A stretch of 12,122 bases of DNA. It comes from Chitinophagaceae bacterium (GTDB lineage: Bacteria > Bacteroidota > Bacteroidia > Chitinophagales > Chitinophagaceae). How positions within the stretch are numbered: the first letter of the stretch is position 1; every line of letters starts with the position of its first letter. The DNA is taken from assembly GCA_947472635.1 (NCBI GenBank), contig CANJDY010000043.1:1-12122 (forward strand), written 5' to 3'. Both the position numbers and the translations under genes were made by a program. The notes under the pieces are model-generated. The model worked only from the letters and a program-made list of their open reading frames with translations, did no database searches and had not been told where the DNA came from. Shown here one piece after another: positions 1-7,464 of the stretch.

Positions 1-728
1 ACTTTTTTTATCATGGTCATATTGAGTAATTCAACGATAAAAGAAAAGGCCATTCCGAAATAGATATAATTTTTAAGCTGCATTTTTTCTGCAGTTTCCG
101 AGTCCCATCCTTCCATGATTAAACTCAATCCAATCATTACCAAAAAAGATAGTGCCAGCATTTTTAGGGTAGGGTGCTGGTGAATAAATGCAGCAATTTT
201 TGGACTGAATAAAAACATCACCATCATGGCAATTACAACGGCTGCTATCATTATTTCAACATGTTTTGCTGTGCCACCGGCTGTAATAATACTATCAAAT
301 GAAAATACAGCATCAATCAAAATGATTTGACCGATAGCCTTACTTATTCCAATGCCTTTTTTAGTTTGAATGTTTCCGTTGGGGTCTTCTCCCTCTAGTT
401 TTTCATGAATCTCCCTTACCGATTTATAGATTAAAAAAAGACCACCCAGCAACATTACGATACTGGCCAAATCGAATCCTTTATCAAATATAGTAATCAC
501 TGATTTTCCTTTTTGGGAAAGTAGCCATCCGAGGCCCATCAGAAGTAAACTGCGGGATAAAATACCGGTAATCATCCATAAGCGGCGGGCTTTTAATTGG
601 TCTGTTTTTTTTTGAAGCCGGTTTAGAATAATGCTTACAAAAATTACATTGTCAATTCCCAGCACCACTTCTAGTACCACTAAAATAAAAAAGCTAATCA
701 AACTCTCTGAGGTAAATAAATAATCCAT
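1..728 (-). CDS. TerC-family integral membrane protein (3' end cut by window edge)
   Basis: I translated this directly from the minus strand: 242 codons are open from ATG (728-726) to the window edge, so the C-terminus is missing. The protein is strongly hydrophobic with several membrane segments. The first segment carries the family signature EVVLGIDNVIF at about residues 20-30, with an acidic residue (D26) inside the membrane, and a second conserved segment DAVFSFDSIITA lies at about 139-150. Both are hallmarks of TerC (Pfam PF03741), whose members are linked to metal-ion export (manganese, calcium) and tellurite resistance in other bacteria. The substrate here is not visible. Family members of this type are usually around 250-270 residues, so little is missing. 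It lies 101 bases downstream of pyrD on the same strand, and a -7-like box almost touches its start codon. It may have its own promoter or be co-transcribed with pyrD. Confidence 0.9.
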   Translation of the reverse strand, partial: MDYLFTSESLISFFILVVLEVVLGIDNVIFVSIILNRLQKKTDQLKARRLWMITGILSRSLLLMGLGWLLSQKGKSVITIFDKGFDLASIVMLLGGLFLIYKSVREIHEKLEGEDPNGNIQTKKGIGISKAIGQIILIDAVFSFDSIITAGGTAKHVEIMIAAVVIAMMVMFLFSPKIAAFIHQHPTLKMLALSFLVMIGLSLIMEGWDSETAEKMQLKNYIYFGMAFSFIVELLNMTMIKK

Positions 729-732
729 GTTG

Positions 733-740
733 CAAAAATA
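733..740 (-). promoter_or_regulatory. Candidate -7 box TATTTTTG for the TerC gene
   Basis: Read on the minus strand, TATTTTTG matches the Bacteroidota -7 consensus TAnnTTTG exactly and ends four bases before the TerC ATG. If used, transcription would begin at or next to the start codon and give a leaderless mRNA. No TTG is present at the usual -33 distance, and T-rich DNA produces this match by chance fairly often, so support is moderate to weak. Confidence 0.35.
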
Positions 741-829
741 ATGTTTAAAAAATTACGTTGATTCTTTTTTAAGAAAGCTATATTTTTTATTCCGCTCGAA
801 GCCCTTCCATTGACCAAAGACACAGCTAA

Positions 830-1894
830 TTAATTTTTCGTTAGATACCTGCATATTTTTTTTACAATGGAAGGTCCTTCATATACAAAACCGGTCCATA
901 GTTGCACCAAACTGGCACCCGCAGCAAGTTTTTCTTGAGCATCGGCACCAGTAAAGACACCTCCACTTCCAATAATAGGAAGTTGGCCGTTCGTTTTTTC
1001 ATGAATGTATAGAACGATTGCAGTACTTTTTTGTTTTACTGGCTGACCGCTCAAACCACCGGCACCAATGGTTTCTAGTTGGGCATCGGATGTTAATAGT
1101 TGGGTTCTGCTAATAGTGGTATTGGCTGCAACAAGTCCATCCAGTTTTATTTCCATTGCCAGCGCAATTACATCATCTATTTGTTCAACAGTAAGGTCTG
1201 GAGCAATTTTTAATAAAATCGGTTTTTGGATTTTAAATTGTTTATTTTGATTTTGTAATTCCGTTAAAATTTTCCTCAAAGATTCTTTCTCTTGCAACGC
1301 TCTCAAACCAGGGGTGTTGGGAGAACTCACATTTACAACAAAATAATCTACGAAGTCATGCAATGCATTGAAGCAAATTACATAATCCCTCCAGGCATCT
1401 TCATTGGGAGTTATTTTATTTTTTCCAATATTGCCACCCACAATCAGCCGCTGGTTATTTGAGGTATGATTTTTTTTTGCTACCAGCAGGTTCCATTTCC
1501 GAAGACGCTCCTTAATTACCTCCACCCCATCATTGTTAAATCCCATCCGATTAATCAGGGCTTTATCTTTTGGCAGTCGAAATAGTCTTGGTTTGTCATT
1601 ACCAGCCTGTGCCACAGGGGTAACAGTACCAATTTCAACAAATCCAAATCCCAATGCTTCTAGTTCATTGAGGTATCGGGCATTTTTATCAAATCCGGCA
1701 CCTAGTCCAACGGGGTTGGGGAAGCTAATTCCAATGCAGTTGGTTTTTAAATGGTCTCCTGAAGGTTTGAAAGCAGCTGTTAATAGGGTTTTTCCGAAGG
1801 GAAGCTTACATAGAAATTTCAATCCGTTCATTGAAAAATAATGCACCCATTCCGGGTTAAAAGCAAATAAAATGGTTCGAATAATTGTGTACAT
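830..1894 (-). CDS. pyrD: Dihydroorotate dehydrogenase, quinone-dependent (class 2)
   Basis: This 354-residue enzyme oxidises dihydroorotate to orotate in de novo pyrimidine synthesis, using FMN and passing electrons to membrane quinone. Class 2 membership shows in the N-terminal extension (about residues 1-45, hydrophobic and aromatic) that docks on the membrane and forms the quinone tunnel. It also shows in the motif NVSSPNTPGLR at 188-198, where the second serine (S191) corresponds to the class 2 catalytic base. Other family blocks are GFVEIGTVTP at 84-93, NRMGFNNDG at 115-123, KIAPDL at 229-234, ANTTISR at 257-263, GAGGLSGQP at 277-285 and IIGSGGVFTGADA at 307-319, the last three around FMN and substrate. 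The length is close to that of class 2 enzymes. The start at 1894 is supported by the intact N-terminal helix and a -7-like box just upstream. A run of nine A (coding strand, complement of 1470-1478) sits in a surface-loop-like stretch. Confidence 0.97.
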   Translation of the reverse strand: MYTIIRTILFAFNPEWVHYFSMNGLKFLCKLPFGKTLLTAAFKPSGDHLKTNCIGISFPNPVGLGAGFDKNARYLNELEALGFGFVEIGTVTPVAQAGNDKPRLFRLPKDKALINRMGFNNDGVEVIKERLRKWNLLVAKKNHTSNNQRLIVGGNIGKNKITPNEDAWRDYVICFNALHDFVDYFVVNVSSPNTPGLRALQEKESLRKILTELQNQNKQFKIQKPILLKIAPDLTVEQIDDVIALAMEIKLDGLVAANTTISRTQLLTSDAQLETIGAGGLSGQPVKQKSTAIVLYIHEKTNGQLPIIGSGGVFTGADAQEKLAAGASLVQLWTGFVYEGPSIVKKICRYLTKN

Positions 1895-1901
1895 ATTGGT
1901 G

Positions 1902-1909
1902 CAAAATTA
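1902..1909 (-). promoter_or_regulatory. Candidate -7 box TAATTTTG for pyrD
   Basis: On the minus strand TAATTTTG matches TAnnTTTG exactly and ends seven bases before the pyrD ATG. This would place transcription initiation at or within a few bases of the start codon. There is no TTG at the expected -33 position. It lies in the 138-base divergent region shared with the thiolase gene. Confidence 0.4.
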
Positions 1910-1928
1910 GGTTACTGGAATCAGTTTT

Positions 1929-1956
1929 TTGTTTTCCCTTAGAATTTATAACTTTG
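1929..1956 (+). promoter_or_regulatory. Bacteroidota-type promoter for the thiolase gene
   Basis: A TTG at 1929-1931 and TAACTTTG at 1949-1956 are separated by 17 bases, fitting the Bacteroidota -33 TTG / -7 TAnnTTTG pattern. Initiation would fall near 1961-1964, leaving an untranslated leader of about 70 bases before the thiolase ATG at 2033. The -7 box sits in a 14-base sequence, AATTTATAACTTTG, that recurs exactly at 7480-7493. Confidence 0.55.
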
Positions 1957-2032
1957 GTATAGAAAGTTGCATAAACAACTATTAGCACATAGCCCGAATT
2001 GGCATCATTTCAAAACCATCAAATTATAGCAT

Positions 2033-3211
2033 ATGCAGGAAGCTTATATAGTAGCGGGATTTCGGACAGCCGTTACCAAAAGTAAAAAGGGAGCTTTTAG
2101 GTTTACGAGGCCCGATGACCTGGCTATTGACCTGATCAGGGGATTGTTAGCGAGTGTACCCCAGTTGGATGTAAAGCGAATTGATGATGTAATTGTTGGC
2201 AATGCAGTTCCTGAGGCGGAACAAGGGTTACAGGTAGGGCGAATGATTTCTGCTCAAGCGATAGGAATTCATGCTCCGGGTATTACTATCAATCGGTATT
2301 GCGCTAGCGGATTGGAAAGTATTGCCATTGCAACAGCAAAAATCAGGACTGGTATGGCGGAATGTATCATCGCTGGTGGGGTAGAAAGTATGAGTATGGT
2401 GCCAACGGCAGGCTGGAAGACTTCACCTGCCTATTCTATTGCCAAAGATAACCCGGATTATTATGTCGGCATGGGATTAACTGCAGAAGCGGTAGCCATT
2501 GAATACAAGGTGAGTAGGGAAGACCAGGATGCATTCAGTTACCAAAGCCATCTAAAAGCCGGGAATGCCATTAAGGAAGGGTATTTCAAATCAGGAATAC
2601 TTCCAATTGAAATTGAAGAAGTGTATTTGGATGCCAAAGGGAAAAAGCAAAAAAGAAATTATACCGTGGATACAGATGAGGGAGTAAGAGCCGATACCTC
2701 ATTGGAAGGCTTGGCTAAATTAAAGCCTGCATTTTCCCTAGGGGGCACTGTTACAGCAGGTAATAGTTCTCAAACCAGTGACGGTGCAGCATTTGTAATT
2801 GTTATGAGTGAAAGGATGATTCAAGAGTTGGGATTGAAGCCAATAGCAAGATTGGTAAATTGTGCCAGTGCGGGTGTACACCCACGTTTAATGGGAATCG
2901 GTCCAGTAGAGGCGATACCAAAAGTATTAAGGCAGGCAGGAATGAGACTCGATGAGATAGATTTGTTTGAACTCAACGAGGCATTTGCTTCTCAGTCATT
3001 GGCAGTTATTCGTACGCTAGAATTGGATGCTGCGAGGGTAAATATTAATGGGGGAGCCATTGCATTGGGCCATCCATTGGGATGTACCGGTTGCAAGCTC
3101 ACCATTCAGTTGGTGAATGATATGAAAAGGTTGCAAAAAAAATACGGAATTGTTACGGCTTGCGTAGGAGGAGGACAAGGAATTGCAGCTATAATTGAAA
3201 ATATCGACTAA
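2033..3211 (+). CDS. Thiolase family acetyl-CoA C-acyltransferase (FadA-like)
   Basis: This 392-residue thiolase would either cleave 3-ketoacyl-CoA with CoA (beta-oxidation) or run the reverse condensation of two acyl-CoA. The catalytic triad is complete and sits where it does in classical thiolases: nucleophilic Cys90 in NRYCASGLES, His347 in GGAIALGHPLGCTG and Cys377 in the C-terminal CVGGGQG block. The ELNEAFASQ stretch just before the His block is also typical. The motif set and length favour a degradative FadA-type acyltransferase over a biosynthetic acetoacetyl-CoA thiolase, but sequence alone cannot settle chain-length preference. No FadB-type hydratase/dehydrogenase or acyl-CoA dehydrogenase lies next to it, so any beta-oxidation partners are elsewhere. 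It appears to be a single-gene unit, with its promoter at 1929-1956 and 143 non-coding bases after it. The ATG at 2033 begins the standard first beta strand (AYIVAGFRT), so the start is secure. Confidence 0.94.
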   Translation: MQEAYIVAGFRTAVTKSKKGAFRFTRPDDLAIDLIRGLLASVPQLDVKRIDDVIVGNAVPEAEQGLQVGRMISAQAIGIHAPGITINRYCASGLESIAIATAKIRTGMAECIIAGGVESMSMVPTAGWKTSPAYSIAKDNPDYYVGMGLTAEAVAIEYKVSREDQDAFSYQSHLKAGNAIKEGYFKSGILPIEIEEVYLDAKGKKQKRNYTVDTDEGVRADTSLEGLAKLKPAFSLGGTVTAGNSSQTSDGAAFVIVMSERMIQELGLKPIARLVNCASAGVHPRLMGIGPVEAIPKVLRQAGMRLDEIDLFELNEAFASQSLAVIRTLELDAARVNINGGAIALGHPLGCTGCKLTIQLVNDMKRLQKKYGIVTACVGGGQGIAAIIENID

Positions 3212-3245
3212 TACTGCTAACTTTATTAAAGTATAAACTGACCGA

Positions 3246-3272
3246 TTGTAAATGCTATTGATTTTAACTTTA
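3246..3272 (+). promoter_or_regulatory. Weak candidate promoter upstream of the DUF1800 gene
   Basis: TTG at 3246-3248 and TAACTTTA at 3265-3272 (one mismatch to TAnnTTTG) are 16 bases apart, slightly short for the Bacteroidota pattern. It lies about 80 bases upstream of the DUF1800 start, in the only intergenic region that could drive the DUF1800/DUF1501 pair. The mismatch is at the normally conserved final G, so this is tentative. Confidence 0.25.
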
Positions 3273-3354
3273 TAAAAATTATACCTCAAAAGAAATTTGA
3301 AAAAAAAATCTTTTAGTAGCAGTTTATTTTACTCACATCCAATATCAAAGCGCT

Positions 3355-5025
3355 ATGAATGAAAGCGATTTTCTTACCAACCCTTCAGTGACTGCATTGG
3401 AAGACGTAGAAGCTGTTTCGCCCAGCAGGGTTATGAGTGGCATCAACCCTTATGCAGGGCCTTGGACCTCTAATGAAGTAATCCACTTGCTAAAGCGAAC
3501 CATGTTTGGTGCTAAAAAATTGGATGTTGATTATTTTTCCACCCGAACGATGAGCCAGTCGGTGGATGAGTTACTTGCTCCACTCGCTCCTAACCCCACA
3601 CCCCCAATAAAAGAATACTTGACTACGGCTACCGTAGGAGCTAAGCCGGATACTAATATCTTGCAAGGAACCACCTGGGTTACTGATATCAACAGTGATG
3701 GTACCGTTCAAAGTCAACGTATTGCAAGCTATAAAAAATGGTGGACCGGCGTGATGATTAACCAGGACAGAAGCATTCGCGAAAAAATGATTTTTCTATG
3801 GATTAATCATTTTGGAAATGAGGCGGATGATGTTGCCAATGCTAATTGGATTTACCAGCAGCATAGCCTGATTCGTCAGTATTGTTTGGGTAATTTTAAA
3901 CAACTAGTAAGGGCTATTACAATCGATTCTTCCATGCTTAAATATTTGAATGGATATTTAAGTACCTCAACTGCTCCCGATGAAAATTATGGCCGTGAAT
4001 TACAGGAGTTATTTACAATTGGCAAAGGCCCGGCTAGTCAATATACTGAGCAGGATGTAAAGGAAGCGGCTAAGGCTTTAACTGGATGGCGTATTAATGC
4101 TACAACTTATCAAAGCTATTTTGATTCCACCAAACACAGTGCTGTAAGCAAGCAGTTTTCTTCATTTTACAACAATACCCTTATTGCCGGCAGAACAGGT
4201 GCTACTGCTGGAGACATGGAGTTGGATGATCTGCTTACGATGATTTTTGCACAAGGTGAAGTTGCCAAATTTATGGTAAGAAAGTTGTATCGTTGGTTTG
4301 TGTACTATGAAATTGATGCCACCACAGAAAACAATGTAATCGCACCACTAGCAGATATTTTTCGTAATAGCAATTATGATATCCAACCCGTTTTATCTGC
4401 GCTTTTCAAAAGCGAACACTTTTTTGATTTACTCAATCAAGGTTGTGTTATTAAGTCACCGGCTGATTTGGTAATTGGTGCAATGAGAGAGTTTTCTGTA
4501 ACCATGCCATTGGCAAGTGATTGGGATACTTGTTATGGCCATTGGAATACCTTATATTCCTTAATGAACAATCAGGGACTCAACTTGCATGACCCTCCAA
4601 ATGTAGCAGGGATGCCCGCATATTATCAAGAACCTTTGTTTCATGAAATTTGGATATCCTCCGACTCTTTGCCTAAGAGAAATCAGTATACCGATACCAT
4701 GACCAACTCGGGCTACACAAGAAATACTTTTAAGATGCAATTTGATTTTATTGCGTTTGCCAAAACTTTGCCCAATCCCGGAAATCCAAATGATTTGATT
4801 GATGATACGATCAAGTATATTTATCGGATGAGTGTGTCGCCCCAAGTGAAGCAGCAAATGAAGACTCAGTTATTGCTAAGTAACCAGCAGTATGATTATT
4901 ATTGGACAAATGCATGGGCTGATTATATTGCCAATCCGATAGTTGCCAATTATAATATTGTGAATACCCGCTTGAAAGATTTGTTTAGGTATCTGATGAA
5001 CTTGAGTGAATATCAATTGAGCTAA
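3355..5025 (+). CDS. DUF1800 family protein, no visible export signal
   Basis: This 556-residue protein matches the DUF1800 family (Pfam PF08811) along its whole length. Recognisable blocks are IHLLKRTMFG at 43-52, DENYGRELQELFTIGKG at 209-225, EAAKALTGWRI at 237-247, FMVRKLYRWFV at 306-316, IKSPADLVIGAMREF at 366-380 and DPPNVAGMPAYY at 413-424, followed by an Arg-containing segment typical of the family. The biochemical function of DUF1800 is not established. Family genes are usually paired with DUF1501, as here, where the partner begins 129 bases downstream. The N-terminus (MNESDFLTNPSVTA...) is polar and acidic with no Sec, Tat or lipoprotein signal. The in-frame sequence upstream back to a stop at 3298-3300 contains no ATG, GTG or TTG, so a longer start hiding a signal is unlikely. 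There is no T9SS tail. How it could reach its exported partner is open. Confidence 0.9.
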   Translation: MNESDFLTNPSVTALEDVEAVSPSRVMSGINPYAGPWTSNEVIHLLKRTMFGAKKLDVDYFSTRTMSQSVDELLAPLAPNPTPPIKEYLTTATVGAKPDTNILQGTTWVTDINSDGTVQSQRIASYKKWWTGVMINQDRSIREKMIFLWINHFGNEADDVANANWIYQQHSLIRQYCLGNFKQLVRAITIDSSMLKYLNGYLSTSTAPDENYGRELQELFTIGKGPASQYTEQDVKEAAKALTGWRINATTYQSYFDSTKHSAVSKQFSSFYNNTLIAGRTGATAGDMELDDLLTMIFAQGEVAKFMVRKLYRWFVYYEIDATTENNVIAPLADIFRNSNYDIQPVLSALFKSEHFFDLLNQGCVIKSPADLVIGAMREFSVTMPLASDWDTCYGHWNTLYSLMNNQGLNLHDPPNVAGMPAYYQEPLFHEIWISSDSLPKRNQYTDTMTNSGYTRNTFKMQFDFIAFAKTLPNPGNPNDLIDDTIKYIYRMSVSPQVKQQMKTQLLLSNQQYDYYWTNAWADYIANPIVANYNIVNTRLKDLFRYLMNLSEYQLS

Positions 5026-5154
5026 TTTTTTCAAATGGTACTATAATAATTTTAAATAGAAATCTATTTTAAAACTGTTACAAGTAAACGATTTTCTTAG
5101 CCATAGGCACTACTATTGTTGGTTTATAGTTGACTAAAAAATAAAAATAGACAC

Positions 5155-6747
5155 ATGAAACGCAGAGAATTTTTAGAAAAATCTGTAGCAGTTACCTTGC
5201 CAGCTTTTATCAGTGGGTATTCTTTAAAGGCTTTCAATGAAAATTCCCCGTTGGTAAAAGCGTTAATTGGAAATGGCACTGATACCGATCATGTGTTGGT
5301 TATCATTCAGCTGTCCGGTGGTAATGATGGTTTAAATATGGTGATACCCATTAGTACCTATGGGCTGTATAATGCAGCTCGGACTAATATTGCCATCCCT
5401 GAAAATAAAATATTGACCTTAAATGGATATTCCAATACGGGCCTCCATCCAAGTATGACGGGCCTTCAATCCATGTATAATGAAACGAAATTAAAAGTGA
5501 TACAAGCAGTAGGTTATCCTCAACCTAACTTTTCTCATTTTCGGGCTACTGATATTTGGATGACGGCTAGTAATAGCAACCAGGAAGTATATACCGGTTG
5601 GGTTGGAAGATACCTTAATTATGAATATCCAAATTTTCCAAAAGGTTATCCCAATACTAGTATGTTAGATCCGCTGGCTATTCAGATTGGTTCAACTGCA
5701 TCATTAGCTTCTCAGGGGCCAAGTGTTAATATGGCCATGAGTATTACCAGTGCATCTTCATTTTATCAACTGGTAAATGGCACGAGTGATCCAGTGCCCG
5801 CTACCAAGGCAGGAAAAGAATTGAGTTTTATTCGAAATGTTGCCAGGCAAACTCAGCAATATGCAGGATCAATAACTGCGGCAAATGCAAAAGTAACCGT
5901 ACAAAATCCTTACCCCTCCGGTAATACGTTGGCCGATCAATTAAAAATTGTTGCTAGGCTTATTAAGGGTGGATTAAAGACAAGGGTTTATATGGTTACT
6001 ACCGGTGGATTTGATACGCATAGTTTACAAACCACTACCACCGATACAACCATTGGTGGTCATGCTACTTTACTTGGAAGGGTTAGTAGTGCTATCAAAG
6101 CATTTCAAGATGATCTTGTTTATTTAGGTATTGAAGATAGGGTAGTAGGTATGACTTTCAGCGAATTTGGCCGACGAATTAAAAGTAACAGTAGTGTAGG
6201 AACGGACCATGGAGCTGCGGCACCAATGTTTGTTTTTGGCAAGGCAGTCCAGGGAGGTGTATTAGGTGATAACCCTGCAATTCAGCCGGTAGCTTTGGTA
6301 GGAGACAATGTGCCCATGCAATATGATTTTCGAAGCATCTATTCTACTTTGCTGGAAAAGTGGTTCTGTATCCCAAAAGAAACAGTGAAGGGTTTGTTTC
6401 CTCCCACCATCAATGGGCAGTTGCAGGATTTACCATTGATTAAGGCAGGTCTGTGTAATTCGGCTGTACCCAACAACTCCGGCAATAGTTTGATTACCAA
6501 TTATCCAAATCCTTTCAGTAATTCTACCACCATTGAATTTACTACGGATGGTGGACATACCTTGATACAGATTATGGATAATACCGGCAGATTGATCGCA
6601 AACTTGTTAGAAAAAGATTATCCAGTGGATAGTACTACTAAGCAATCCATTACTTTTGATGCTTCTCATTTACCGAGTGGTTTATATTATGCCCGATTGC
6701 AAAATGGCGTTACCCAGCAAATTAGGCCGATGATGAAAGTTAGATAA
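5155..6747 (+). CDS. DUF1501 family protein with twin-arginine signal and T9SS sorting tail
   Basis: This 530-residue protein starts with a twin-arginine-type signal: MKRREFLEKS followed by a hydrophobic stretch to about residue 27. The DUF1501 domain (Pfam PF07394, related to the alkaline phosphatase/sulfatase metalloenzyme superfamily) covers about 45-430. Its motifs include LSGGNDGLN at 53-61, NFSHFRATD at 125-133, TTGGFDTH at 282-289, FSEFGRR at 335-341 and GTDHG at 349-353. The Asp and His residues in the last motifs resemble metal ligands of that superfamily. Residues about 445-530 form a type IX secretion C-terminal sorting domain, with NYPNPFS at 449-455, an Ig-like strand pattern and GLYYARL at 509-515. 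The protein is therefore predicted to cross the inner membrane folded through Tat and then the outer membrane through T9SS. The substrate is unknown. It probably shares a transcript with the DUF1800 gene upstream, and a hairpin with a T-run follows its stop codon. Confidence 0.92.
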   Translation: MKRREFLEKSVAVTLPAFISGYSLKAFNENSPLVKALIGNGTDTDHVLVIIQLSGGNDGLNMVIPISTYGLYNAARTNIAIPENKILTLNGYSNTGLHPSMTGLQSMYNETKLKVIQAVGYPQPNFSHFRATDIWMTASNSNQEVYTGWVGRYLNYEYPNFPKGYPNTSMLDPLAIQIGSTASLASQGPSVNMAMSITSASSFYQLVNGTSDPVPATKAGKELSFIRNVARQTQQYAGSITAANAKVTVQNPYPSGNTLADQLKIVARLIKGGLKTRVYMVTTGGFDTHSLQTTTTDTTIGGHATLLGRVSSAIKAFQDDLVYLGIEDRVVGMTFSEFGRRIKSNSSVGTDHGAAAPMFVFGKAVQGGVLGDNPAIQPVALVGDNVPMQYDFRSIYSTLLEKWFCIPKETVKGLFPPTINGQLQDLPLIKAGLCNSAVPNNSGNSLITNYPNPFSNSTTIEFTTDGGHTLIQIMDNTGRLIANLLEKDYPVDSTTKQSITFDASHLPSGLYYARLQNGVTQQIRPMMKVR

Positions 6748-6776
6748 AAAGGGATTCAGGAATCAGTTGCTTCCAT

Positions 6777-6821
6777 GTGTACCGCTTGATAGGGATCTTG
6801 TAGCGGGTATACCAATTTTTT
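6777..6821 (+). terminator. Candidate intrinsic terminator after the DUF1501 gene
   Basis: GTGTACCGCT (6777-6786) can pair with AGCGG plus TATAC (6802-6806 and 6808-6812), with one bulged G at 6807, one G-T wobble and a 15-base loop. After three bases (6813-6815) comes a run of six T (6816-6821). The hairpin starts 30 bases after the DUF1501 stop, and the T-run overlaps the stop codon of the convergent lipoprotein gene. The large loop and the bulge make it imperfect. Confidence 0.4.
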
Positions 6822-7395
6822 AGTCAGTAATCTTGTGACCTGCATTTACCCAATCCACAATTTTTTGTTTGTCCAAAGCAGTAAGTTGCCCTACTTGTGG
6901 CATAAATGTCGGGTTGCCATCCACCGTCCTTATTTTGATCCTTTCCCAAGATGAAAGAATTGAATTGTCGTCATCAAAATTTTTACTGCCACTTACTGAG
7001 CCATTCAAATGACAGGGGCCGCAATATCCATTAACCAGGGTTCTTACAGCATAAAATTTTGCTCCCAATCCATTTATTTTGAGGGTAATCTTTCCTGAGC
7101 ACCCAGCTGCATTTTTTGCTATAAGGGTATAACTTCCCGCAGTTAAGTTAAAAAAGTTGGTAGAAGGTTGATAGGTTGTGCCACCAATACTGTACATATA
7201 GTCAGAGCCTATAGGAGCGGTGAGTGTGATGGTACCAAGTGATTGTCCAGTGATAGTATGTGTTAGATTGGCTAGCGGATTAATTACTGTTGTTAAGCAA
7301 GGGTCAGGCGCTGCAGGTGCCGAATCTGTTTTTTTGCAACTTGCAAAAAAACCTGAAAATAGAACTGCGGCAATTAAAAATGTCAGGTTTTTCAT
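6820..7395 (-). CDS. Lipoprotein with SprB/Ig-like beta domain and one c-type heme motif
   Basis: I set the start at the ATG complementary to 7393-7395, giving 191 residues. An upstream ATG at 7428 adds 11 residues before a textbook lipoprotein signal, so it is less likely. The signal is MKNLTFLIAAVLFSGFFASC with the lipobox cysteine at C20. Residues about 40-108 form a beta-rich segment with the GSYTLIAKNAAGCS pattern of SprB-type adhesin repeats or related Ig-like domains. Residues about 115-191 look like a monoheme cytochrome c: CGPCH at 125-129 attaches heme with His129 as one ligand, a likely Met ligand lies in FMPQVGQLT (Met165), and a terminal helix DKQKIVDWVNAG follows. It should be anchored to a membrane outside the cytoplasm and carry electrons. 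The partner is unknown. It is convergent with the DUF1501 gene, and their ends are 72 bases apart. No clear promoter was seen for it. Confidence 0.82.
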   Translation of the reverse strand: MKNLTFLIAAVLFSGFFASCKKTDSAPAAPDPCLTTVINPLANLTHTITGQSLGTITLTAPIGSDYMYSIGGTTYQPSTNFFNLTAGSYTLIAKNAAGCSGKITLKINGLGAKFYAVRTLVNGYCGPCHLNGSVSGSKNFDDDNSILSSWERIKIRTVDGNPTFMPQVGQLTALDKQKIVDWVNAGHKITD

Positions 7396-7464
7396 AATGA
7401 ATAAATGTACAAAAAAATAGCTGTTCAAATATTTTTTCTGTTATTTATTAAATAAGTATTTAAT

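Noticed and set aside
1068..1841. Plus-strand open frames of 60 and 102 codons opposite pyrD
   Set aside because: They lie wholly antisense to a clearly conserved enzyme, show no recognisable domain, and have no promoter or start context of their own.
3220..3232. 13-base palindrome ACTTTATTAAAGT just after the thiolase stop
   Set aside because: The two arms are separated by a single base, so it cannot form a hairpin, and it has no T-run. It could be an operator, but nothing else supports that and AT-rich palindromes are common by chance.
5050..5074. AT-rich inverted repeat between the DUF1800 and DUF1501 genes (AAATAG/CTATTT with flanking T and A runs)
   Set aside because: The stem has a single G-C pair and one bulge, so it would be unstable. 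I do not call it a terminator, and co-transcription of the two genes remains likely.
7396..7428. 11-residue N-terminal extension of the heme lipoprotein from the ATG at 7428
   Set aside because: The extension would precede a complete lipoprotein signal peptide that begins with its own Met-Lys; the shorter start gives the normal lysine-hydrophobic-lipobox order.
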